This document shows, piece after piece, positions 1 through 5,119 of a DNA stretch of 6,818 bases. The stretch spans positions 1 to 6,818 of the forward strand of contig JACDAG010000437.1 of the NCBI GenBank assembly GCA_013695565.1, given 5' to 3'. The notes under the pieces were generated by a model. It was not told where the DNA came from and did no database searches. It saw only the letters and a program-made list of their open reading frames with translations. The position numbers and the translations under genes are program-made. The first letter of the stretch is position 1; every line of letters starts with the position of its first letter. This DNA comes from Bradyrhizobium sp. (lineage in GTDB: Bacteria > Pseudomonadota > Alphaproteobacteria > Rhizobiales > Xanthobacteraceae).

Positions 1-490
1 GGCCTGCGATGACGTTGCTGACGCGCACCCGCCAGTCGGCTGTCCAGGGTTCGCTCATCGGCTTTGCGGCGCGCACCAGCCGCCATGTCAGCGAGATGCC
101 GACCGCCAATCTCAGCAGCAGCATGCAGGTGACGAATCCGTAGATCGCCGTCGCGACGGCCAGCCAATTGACGGCCGCGTAACCCGTGCCGGGGCCCGCG
201 GCGGGCATGCCGGGATCCGACGGCAGCGACGAGCGCAGTGGCTCCGACAACGGCCCCGCGGCAGACCACGGGGCTTCCGTCGTCGGCAACACCGGCAAAG
301 CGTCCAGTATGACGGTCACGGTGGTCCAGTGCATCAGCAGCGGCATTGCCAATGACGCCACCAGCACCATGACCCAGGATGTCATATGGACGTGCGGATT
401 TCGTATGCGACGAAGATGCAGGCCAACCCACACTGCGCTGCCGAGAGCCAAGGAGCGCAGCGCCGACTCCGCCAGTATCGTCAGCATCAT
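1..490 (-). CDS. M56 family (BlaR1/MecR1-like) membrane metallopeptidase, N-terminal part only
   Basis: This is the N-terminal 163 codons of a membrane sensor protease; the rest lies beyond the left edge. Known members (BlaR1, MecR1) sense a signal at the membrane and trigger inactivation of the partner BlaI/MecI repressor. Visible hydrophobic segments are at about residues 3-24, 38-55 and 106-135. The first two are separated by a short basic stretch containing RNPHVHM, a pattern typical of M56 N-termini. A Pro/Ala/Ser-rich loop (about 66-103) precedes the third segment. The HEXXH zinc motif expected further on is not in the window, so activity cannot be judged. The start ATG at 490 overlaps the stop of the upstream repressor gene as ATGA, which implies translational coupling; a second ATG follows at 487. 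The purine-rich GGGAGGAA-like stretch just upstream would be the ribosome binding site. The family call is firm because of the repressor partner; the signal is unknown. Confidence 0.85.
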   Translation of the reverse strand, partial: MMLTILAESALRSLALGSAVWVGLHLRRIRNPHVHMTSWVMVLVASLAMPLLMHWTTVTVILDALPVLPTTEAPWSAAGPLSEPLRSSLPSDPGMPAAGPGTGYAAVNWLAVATAIYGFVTCMLLLRLAVGISLTWRLVRAAKPMSEPWTADWRVRVSNVIAG

Positions 491-873
491 TTCTTCCCTC
501 CCTTCGCCTTTGCCTTCGCAATCTGGTCGGCAAGTATGCGCAACTGCCGCTGGTCGAGCATGGCCGTATCCACCATGCCGACCAGAACCTCTTCGACGGA
601 CCCGTTGCAGAACCAGTCGACGATGCGCTGGACCGCTTTCGCCGCGACCTGCCCGCGTGGCTCGGCCGCGTGATAGACGTAGGTCCGTCCATCCACCGTG
701 TGCGTCGTGTAGCCCTTGTCTTCCAGCCGCCGCAGCACGGTCCGAACGGTCGATTCCTTGAGAGGGCGCGAAAGCCGCTCACGCACGGCCTCGGCCGTCA
801 CCGGACCATTGGCCCAAACCAGTTGCATTACCTCGCGTTCGAGGTCTCCGAGGTCGGGCAGGCTATCATCCAT
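487..873 (-). CDS. BlaI/MecI/CopY family transcriptional repressor
   Basis: A 128-residue winged-helix DNA-binding repressor. The N-terminal half carries the family pattern: LGDLEREVMQLVW at residues 8-20, a recognition-helix region around ESTVRTVLRRLEDKGY (40-55), then the wing with the tyrosine-containing TYVYHA stretch. The C-terminal half (about 70-128) should be the dimerisation region; it ends in a lysine-rich tail. Family members bind short dyads as dimers, repress their own operon and targets, and are cleaved when the partner M56 protease is activated. The start ATG at 873 is preferred over upstream in-frame starts (for example at 942) because homology begins here and an AAGG ribosome binding site lies about 8 bases upstream. 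The stop overlaps the M56 start by four bases. The family is usually about 120-130 residues, so the length is normal. No beta-lactamase gene is visible nearby, so the regulated function is unknown. Confidence 0.93.
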   Translation of the reverse strand: MDDSLPDLGDLEREVMQLVWANGPVTAEAVRERLSRPLKESTVRTVLRRLEDKGYTTHTVDGRTYVYHAAEPRGQVAAKAVQRIVDWFCNGSVEEVLVGMVDTAMLDQRQLRILADQIAKAKAKGGKK

Positions 874-909
874 TTGGCTACCTTGCGGTCTCAGGCATTT
901 TTCAATGCT

Positions 910-964
910 ACAGAGCGTCGCATACGCTGTCACGTTTCGCAACGGTATTCTACTTAGGATAGTC
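910..964 (-). promoter_or_regulatory. Candidate promoter/operator region of the blaI-like operon
   Basis: Two weak signals sit upstream of the repressor gene. On the minus strand TAGAAT (plus 947-952) resembles a -10 box, with no good -35 at standard spacing. It is overlapped by CTATCCTAAGTAG (plus 950-962), whose CTA/TAG ends recall BlaI-type half-sites. Closer to the gene, 910-930 forms an imperfect dyad (ACAG...CTGT with a one-base bulge). Either could be the autoregulatory operator. This is pattern matching only, and neither matches the canonical TACA/TGTA operator well. Confidence 0.25.
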
Positions 965-1029
965 GGATCAGCGGGTTGGAAGGGTCGTGTGGCGGTTGGG
1001 GAGAGCTACAGGGTGCAGCGTCCCGTAGT

Positions 1030-1055
1030 GGAAACCGTGTGATGGCTCCGGCGTT
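1030..1055 (+). promoter_or_regulatory. Candidate EcfG (general stress sigma factor) promoter
   Basis: GGAAA at 1030-1034, a 17-base spacer and CGTT at 1052-1055 match the alphaproteobacterial EcfG consensus GGAAC-N16/17-CGTT with one mismatch. The -10 element lies 36 bases before the ATG at 1092, a normal distance for a short leader. It would place the host-attachment family gene in the general stress regulon. The short degenerate motif can occur by chance. Confidence 0.42.
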
Positions 1056-1091
1056 GTCACTTGACGCAACCGATCTGGAGCAAAATCACGA

Positions 1092-1547
1092 ATGGCCATG
1101 GAACCCACAACGCACGTTCCCCACGACGCTCTCGTCCTCGTAAGCGACGGTCAAAAGGCGCTTTTCCTGCGCAACAGAGGCAACGCCCAACGCGTCCAGC
1201 TTGTCGTCGAGAAAATTCTGGAGCGCGACAATCCGCCGACGCGCGAGCAAGGTACGGACCGTCCGGGTCGTTCCAGCGCAAGTGTCGGCGTTGCCCGAAG
1301 TGCCATGGAAGAAACCGATTGGCACCACATTGCCGAGGAGCGGTTTGCCGGCGAGGTTGCCGAAGCACTCTATCGCCATGCTCACGCCAATCTTTTCGAG
1401 AAGCTTGTCGTCATCGCGCCGCCGAAAGTGCTGGGCAATCTTCGCACGGCCTTCCACGCGGAGGTCGCAGAGCGCGTCGCCGCCGAGATTCCAAAGGAAC
1501 TGACGTCGCATCCGGTGGCCGAGATCGAGCGGCTTCTCGCCGCTTGA
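1092..1547 (+). CDS. Host attachment family protein (bacterial eRF1-like domain)
   Basis: A 151-residue protein resembling the family annotated as 'protein required for attachment to host cells' (Host_attach), structurally related to bacterial eRF1-like domains. Recognisable parts are the N-terminal strand segment ALVLVSDGQKALFLRN (about residues 13-28), a polar variable loop with many charged residues (about 43-75), HHIAEERFAGEVAEALYRHA (about 78-97), and the core strand LVVIAPPKVLGNLR (about 104-117), followed by helices to the C-terminus. No signal peptide or membrane segment is seen, so it is probably cytoplasmic. The first of two in-frame ATGs (1092 and 1098) is chosen because GGAG at 1077-1080 is 11 bases from it. 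The family name derives from limited plant-association data; the molecular function is not established and may involve RNA or ribosomes. It is divergent from the repressor operon and may be stress-induced. Confidence 0.85.
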   Translation: MAMEPTTHVPHDALVLVSDGQKALFLRNRGNAQRVQLVVEKILERDNPPTREQGTDRPGRSSASVGVARSAMEETDWHHIAEERFAGEVAEALYRHAHANLFEKLVVIAPPKVLGNLRTAFHAEVAERVAAEIPKELTSHPVAEIERLLAA

Positions 1548-1628
1548 GCGGCATGCTCTGTATTTCAGCAAGCGCGGTCAGAGGCGAACGCGTCTCAAAA
1601 ACGCCTTGGAAAGTTACCGCGGTGAACT

Positions 1629-1653
1629 GGAACGTATCCCGCGCGGATTCATT
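1629..1653 (+). promoter_or_regulatory. Candidate EcfG-type promoter upstream of the small hypothetical gene
   Basis: A perfect GGAAC -35-like element (1629-1633) is followed by a 16-base spacer and CATT (1650-1653), one mismatch from the CGTT -10 consensus. Transcription would start near 1660, giving a leader of roughly 48 bases to the ATG at 1708. Support comes from a similar motif before the preceding gene; by itself it is weak. Confidence 0.35.
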
Positions 1654-1707
1654 CGAAGCATGTGGCTGGCCAAGGGAGAGGAACAAACTCATCAGATGGA
1701 GCAAATC

Positions 1708-2079
1708 ATGAAGTTAAGTTCGACCCAGGTGAAGCAAACCCTGAGCCAATTCCAGGCGGAGATTCTACCCGACGATCATCCCGCGGCCGCTCAGCTCAAC
1801 AATCTGTTCGGGAACCACACTTTCTTTCTCGACAACCGCGGGCTCAAGGTTCTCGAACCTACCGGCGCGCCGGAGGCAGAGGCGCAAAGCGGCGAAGTCG
1901 TCAGTCTCGCCGACTGGAGCGATGCGACGCTCACCAGCCTGAGGCCGCATGAGCCGGAAATGACGGGCGTGGTCGTGGTGCTTGCGGCGAGCATGCACGG
2001 AGGCAATTGCTTTTCGCGAGGGTGCGCGGGTAGCCCGCCAAGCAATCGACCGTCATCCCGGCGAACGCCGGACCCATAG
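1708..2079 (+). CDS. Small hypothetical protein with repeat-derived C-terminal tail
   Basis: A 123-residue protein that I cannot assign to a named family. Residues 1-95 look like a genuine, mostly acidic soluble protein: a polar helix (VKQTLSQFQAEILPDDHPAA), then NLFGNHTFFLDNRGLKVLEP, then an acidic linker and ADWSDATLTSLRPHEPE leading into a hydrophobic VVVVLAA strand at about 91-97. No signal peptide is seen. The start at 1708 is preferred because GGAG (1698-1701) sits six bases upstream; in-frame ATGs at 1696 and 1606 have poorer spacing and unconvincing extra residues. From about residue 100 the composition changes to Cys, Arg, Ser and Pro, and the DNA becomes a hairpin (2006-2046) followed by the left arm of a dispersed repeat, with the stop TAG at 2077 inside it. 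The tail is therefore probably not ancestral. A stress role is suggested only by the possible EcfG promoter. Confidence 0.6.
   Translation: MKLSSTQVKQTLSQFQAEILPDDHPAAAQLNNLFGNHTFFLDNRGLKVLEPTGAPEAEAQSGEVVSLADWSDATLTSLRPHEPEMTGVVVVLAASMHGGNCFSRGCAGSPPSNRPSSRRTPDP
2006..2046. repeat. Short inverted repeat / hairpin at the 3' end of the hypothetical gene
   Basis: ATTGCTT (2006-2012) and its exact complement AAGCAAT (2040-2046) enclose a tight hairpin GCGGG-TAG-CCCGC (2026-2038). The whole stretch is within the final codons of the hypothetical gene and directly precedes the larger repeat at 2051. There is no T-run, so it is not a standard intrinsic terminator. It could be part of the same mobile or dispersed repeat. 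Confidence 0.5.
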
Positions 2080-2181
2080 CCACGATGTGAGTTGTTAGAA
2101 TCGGTTGTGGCTACAGCGTTGTGTAACAACTAGCATTTTTGGTTATGGGTCCCGGATCGCGCTTTGCTTGTCCGGGACGAC
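2051..2181. repeat. Dispersed palindromic repeat with nested inverted arms
   Basis: About 130 bases lie between two convergent genes. The outer arms are near-complements: GTCATCCCGG...CCGGACCCATAGCCA on the left, and TGGTTATGGGTCCCGG...CCGGGACGAC read inward from the right. Each arm has its own hairpin: CCGGCG-AA-CGCCGG at 2058-2071, and CCCGGA-14 nt-TCCGGG at 2151-2176. Inside is a third exact pair, AGTTGTTA (2090-2097) and TAACAACT (2124-2131). Sequences of this design (GTCATCCCGG..., ...ACCCATAACCAC) are familiar to me as common intergenic repeats in Bradyrhizobium genomes, but copy number cannot be measured here. It may limit read-through between the convergent genes. Confidence 0.75.
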
Positions 2182-2189
2182 AGTAGTGG

Positions 2190-3680
2190 TCAATCCACTA
2201 CGATCTTGACGCGGTCGCGGGTCTTGACCTGGGCGTTGGCGTCGAGGCCGTTGAGGATGCGGAAGCGCTGGGCGGGGCGGTCGACGCCGGACATGCGGTG
2301 GGATAGCGATTCCACGGTGTCGCCGGGCTGCACGGTGATGACTTTTATGCGCAACGGACGTGCCGCCTGAATCTCCTCGAGCGTCAGGCGGCGGAACGAG
2401 TTGACGGTCTCGCGCGCGTTGCGATCGCTCTCGGTGGTCTTTTGCCTCGCGGCAAAAATGAAGCGGTAGACGTCGCTGCCGAACCGCAGCGCGTAGACCT
2501 TGAACTGCCATTGATCGCCATGCGCCGATGCAGACGCCGCCGGAAAACCGTTGATGGTGAGGTCCTCGGTCGACGCCTTCTCGACGCCTTCCATCCAGCC
2601 GGAATTCAGGTAGTCGCCGAGCGTCTGCTCCGCCGGCACCCGGACCACGTCAAAGCGCATCGCCTGCGTGCCGCCTTCGCGGACGCCGATCACGGCTTGC
2701 GCCGTGTTGTCCAGCGTGAACGTATCGGGGGCGGCAAAAGTGAAGCCGAGTTTGGGATGCAGGAAGCGCCGGCCGCGCACGAAACCTTCGCTCGGGTCCT
2801 CGCCAAAGACGATGTTGTCGATCGCGGCCAGATAAGTCTCGCGGTCGCGCTCGCCACCTTCGGGCGAGGAGAATTGCCGCGCCGAGTTCTGCGCGTTCTG
2901 CACGCGCTCGGGCGTCGCCGGATGCGAAGACAAGAAGTCCTGCGCGCGCGGATCGAGCGAGGTCTTGCCGGCCTTCAGCGCCGCGTTGCGCTCCATCGCG
3001 CTCAGGAAGCGCGAGGCGCCATAGGGATCGAAATGCGCGCGCGCCGAAATGCCGACGCCGATGCCGTCGGCCTCGAACTCCTGCGCGCGGGAGAAACTCG
3101 CCATCGTCAGTTTTGTCTTCGCAAGCGCCAGCGCGGTGAGATCCGGGTCGTTGCCCATGTCGGTGACGACGCGGGTGACGACGGCGGCCTGCCGCGCCTG
3201 GTCCTCGCGGATCGAGGCGTGTTTGGCCAGCACATGCGCCATCTCGTGGCTCAGCACCGACGACAATTCCGAGGTGTCACTTGCGAGTGCGATCAGGCCG
3301 CGCGTCACATAGAGCTGGCCGGTCGGCAGCGCGAAGGCGTTGACCGCACCGGAATTGAGGATGGTGACGCGATAAGCCTGGTCGGGCCGGTCGGAGGCCG
3401 CGACCAGCCGGTCGACGGTCTTGCCGATCAGCGCTTCCAGCTTCGGATCATCGTAGGCGCCGCCATAGGAGGAGAGGATGCGCTCGTGCTCGCGCTCGCT
3501 CGCCGGCGTCTGCGCCACGGTGCGGTTCGGTTTGGCCGGTGCGGAGGTCGTCGGCGCTGATGTCTCGAACCGGCCCACACTGCCGCAGGCCGCCAGCGTC
3601 AAAGCAGCGCACAGCACGGCCGGCACAGCCAAAAGGCGGCGGCCTGTACTTCCCTCGCGCCGTCCTGAACGCTCCGTCAC
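2190..3680 (-). CDS. M48 family metalloprotease, lipoprotein, with LysM-like C-terminus
   Basis: A 496-residue zinc protease predicted to be lipid-anchored in the cell envelope. A basic n-region and hydrophobic core end in the lipobox LTLAAC, with the lipidated cysteine at residue 32. The catalytic domain follows. HEMAH at about 145-149 supplies two zinc-binding histidines and the catalytic glutamate; EFEAD at about 201-205 supplies the third ligand; SSHPATPERV at about 251-260 is a typical M48 element. A middle domain (about 305-438, starting FLHPKLGFTFAAP) resembles PsbP/DcrB-like folds only loosely. The last 50 or so residues, from VQPGDTVESLSHRM, look like a LysM-like module that could bind peptidoglycan. 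Relatives such as BepA take part in outer-membrane protein quality control. The start is uncertain: GTG at 3680 gives a normal signal-peptide length, while GTG at 3689 or TTG at 3701 would extend it. The gene follows the SNase-like gene with a gap of only 8-29 bases, so the two are probably co-transcribed. Confidence 0.9.
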   Translation of the reverse strand: MTERSGRREGSTGRRLLAVPAVLCAALTLAACGSVGRFETSAPTTSAPAKPNRTVAQTPASEREHERILSSYGGAYDDPKLEALIGKTVDRLVAASDRPDQAYRVTILNSGAVNAFALPTGQLYVTRGLIALASDTSELSSVLSHEMAHVLAKHASIREDQARQAAVVTRVVTDMGNDPDLTALALAKTKLTMASFSRAQEFEADGIGVGISARAHFDPYGASRFLSAMERNAALKAGKTSLDPRAQDFLSSHPATPERVQNAQNSARQFSSPEGGERDRETYLAAIDNIVFGEDPSEGFVRGRRFLHPKLGFTFAAPDTFTLDNTAQAVIGVREGGTQAMRFDVVRVPAEQTLGDYLNSGWMEGVEKASTEDLTINGFPAASASAHGDQWQFKVYALRFGSDVYRFIFAARQKTTESDRNARETVNSFRRLTLEEIQAARPLRIKVITVQPGDTVESLSHRMSGVDRPAQRFRILNGLDANAQVKTRDRVKIVVD

Positions 3681-3709
3681 GTCAGCCACTCGTGGTTGCA
3701 ACCAGCGAA

Positions 3710-4486
3710 CTAATTCCCACCCAGTACTTCAATCTGCCCCACCCGGAGCACCTCGATCCGTGGCCCACCCCGCGCCTCGACAAAGCCGCGGACACGAATC
3801 CGTCGATTTTCGAGGGACTTAGGCGACAGCCCGACCGCCTCGAACGCCGGTACCATGCGCCTTGAAATAGTCACAGCAAAGTCCCGTGTCCAGTTCCGGC
3901 CAAAATTCAGATAGGTCGTTGCCCCTGCCTGCCGCACGGACAAAACCTTGCCCTCGACCACCGTAAAGCGCCCGATCCCGGTCAAAATATCGCCGGGACT
4001 TTCCGCGTTTTTTATGGCCGCGGGATCCGCCCAGGTTCCCCTTTTGGCCTGCCGTGCCTCGGTTTCGGCGGCTGCCAGTTCCGCAGCGCAGTCCTTGTTG
4101 GCCACTTCCGTCGAAACCAGCGCCTCGCCGCGTCGAAGCAATTCGCTTTGCACCGGCGTCTCGGAACCCTGGAGGAACACGAAGGCGGGCTGGCGGCCGT
4201 AGCGGTCCGGCGCATCGTCTTCACCGCGCAGCGTGACGTCACGCCCCGCGATGATCGCCGCCAGCGCCGCCGTTTTGGTCTTGTCCGGACTTGATGGCAC
4301 GATGCCGGCGAGGCGGACTTCGCGGCCGTCGTCGAGCCGAAGAGTGCGCGCATCGATCACGGCGGCGACGCGGCCTTCGCCTTGCGGCTCAAAGCTGCAT
4401 CCGGCCGACCATGCAGGAGCCGCGGAGGCCAGCAGCAGCAGACCAGCCGCGATCCACGATCCGCAACGCGATGCCTTTGTGGTCAT
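3710..4486 (-). CDS. Secreted SNase-like (thermonuclease family) protein with degenerate active site
   Basis: A 258-residue exported protein. A Sec signal peptide occupies about residues 1-28, ending WSA before GCSFEP. The staphylococcal-nuclease fold spans about 36-155: GRVAAVIDARTLRL, VRLAGIVPSSP, DRYGRQPAFVFL, and the terminal helix motif AAETEARQAKRGTW (139-152). Aligned by eye to the S. aureus enzyme, Arg35 and Arg87 are kept (Arg58, Arg98), but Asp21, Asp40 and Glu43 are replaced by Arg47, Val63 and Ser66, so calcium binding and general-base function look lost. A second domain (about 172-256: FTVVEGKVLSVRQAG... IRVRGFVEARGGPRIEV) resembles an OB-fold nucleic-acid-binding module by its strand pattern. 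Mature Cys30 and Cys133 could form a disulfide. The ATG at 4486 has AAGAG about 9 bases upstream. The gene heads a likely operon with the M48 lipoprotein gene. Its role is unknown; a nucleic-acid-binding or structural role is as plausible as nuclease activity. Confidence 0.88.
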   Translation of the reverse strand: MTTKASRCGSWIAAGLLLLASAAPAWSAGCSFEPQGEGRVAAVIDARTLRLDDGREVRLAGIVPSSPDKTKTAALAAIIAGRDVTLRGEDDAPDRYGRQPAFVFLQGSETPVQSELLRRGEALVSTEVANKDCAAELAAAETEARQAKRGTWADPAAIKNAESPGDILTGIGRFTVVEGKVLSVRQAGATTYLNFGRNWTRDFAVTISRRMVPAFEAVGLSPKSLENRRIRVRGFVEARGGPRIEVLRVGQIEVLGGN

Positions 4487-4562
4487 GACGCTGCTCTTTG
4501 CCCGGCCTGTTCGGTATGCTGTGCCCTAATTGCTATCCGAAAAAACGACCCGGGGGGAGATC
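4487..4562. promoter_or_regulatory. Divergent promoter region between SNase-like and VOC genes
   Basis: These 76 bases separate divergently transcribed genes, so both promoters must lie in or overlap them unless each gene is read from within the other. The segment is locally AT-richer around 4526-4547. I could not assign convincing -35/-10 pairs on either strand. GGGGGGAG at about 4552-4559 is the ribosome binding site of the plus-strand gene. Confidence 0.5.
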
Positions 4563-4976
4563 ATGGAAATCAACGGCATCGCACATATTTTTCTGACCGC
4601 CTCGAATTACCAGCGGTCCCGCGAGTTCTACCGCAAGCTGTTGCCGTTTCTCGGGCTCAAACCTGTCATCGACACCGAGACGACCTACTATTGCGTCGGC
4701 GGCCGCACCGCCGTCGGCATCAGCGCGCCATCGCCCGAACACGAAGGCGCTGGCTTCGAGCAAAAGCGGGTCGGTCTGCACCATCTGTGCTTCCGCGCCC
4801 GCGAGCGCACCGACATCGACGAACTGCATGCTTTTCTGGGCACGCTCGACACAAAAATCATCCGCGCGCCGCGCGAGGATCAATGGGCGCCCGGATATTA
4901 TTCGATCCTGTTCGAAGACCCTGACGGGATCCGGCTCGAGCTCAATCATGTGCCGGGGAAGGGGTTGTTGACTTGA
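4563..4976 (+). CDS. VOC family protein (glyoxalase/dioxygenase fold)
   Basis: A 137-residue single vicinal-oxygen-chelate domain with two beta-alpha-beta-beta-beta modules. Module one starts INGIAHIFLTASNYQRSREFYRKLLPFLG, the typical metal-ligand His (residue 8) followed by the FY helix. Module two starts GLHHLCFRARERTDIDELHAFL (His73/His74) and ends YYSILFEDPDGIRLELNHV, where Glu126 is the expected last metal ligand. All the usual ligand positions are therefore present. VOC enzymes include glyoxalases, epimerases, ring-cleaving dioxygenases and fosfomycin-type transferases; a short stand-alone domain like this cannot be assigned a substrate. The start at 4563 is chosen because a very strong GGGGGGAG site is 3-4 bases upstream and the homology begins there; an upstream in-frame ATG lies at 4530. 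No signal peptide, so cytoplasmic. The plus-strand neighbours are an ABC binding protein and a crotonase. Confidence 0.9.
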   Translation: MEINGIAHIFLTASNYQRSREFYRKLLPFLGLKPVIDTETTYYCVGGRTAVGISAPSPEHEGAGFEQKRVGLHHLCFRARERTDIDELHAFLGTLDTKIIRAPREDQWAPGYYSILFEDPDGIRLELNHVPGKGLLT

Positions 4977-5119
4977 GATGACACCCATTCCGCTTAGCGG
5001 AAAAACGCAAGCAAGATGCGCTTCGCGCGCGCCTTGCCGCTGTGGATGCCATGCGGCATGATCGCGCCGAGAGAAATTCAAAGCCGCAGGCAATGCGGCA
5101 GCCAAAAAGGGAGGCCTTC
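4977..5119 (+). other. Intergenic segment with two small hairpins, between VOC and binding-protein genes
   Basis: This 143-base gap contains TTCCGC-TTA-GCGGAA (4988-5002) and a larger imperfect stem GCAAG...CTTGC (5011-5037) around GCGC/GCGC. Neither is followed by a plus-strand T-run, so neither is a clear intrinsic terminator. No obvious promoter was assigned. AAGGGAGG at 5107-5114 is a strong ribosome binding site five bases before the next ATG and fixes that start. Confidence 0.5.

Noticed and set aside
379..957. Plus-strand open frame of 192 codons opposite the BlaI-like gene
   Set aside because: The minus-strand frame has clear winged-helix repressor sequence and a coupled downstream gene; the plus frame has no supportable product or ribosome binding site.
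1061..1711. Plus-strand open frame of 216 codons
   Set aside because: It overlaps the host-attachment gene in another frame and is an Arg/Ser-rich low-information product, typical of an out-of-frame shadow.
2442..3560. Long plus-strand open frame of 372 codons
   Set aside because: It is antisense to the M48 gene, whose frame carries the lipobox, HEMAH and EFEAD motifs. The antisense product is Arg/Ala/Gly-rich with no recognisable motif, as expected for a shadow in GC-rich DNA.
4988..5002. TTCCGC-TTA-GCGGAA as a terminator of the VOC gene
   Set aside because: It is followed by an A-run, not a T-run, on the coding strand, and the stem is only six pairs.
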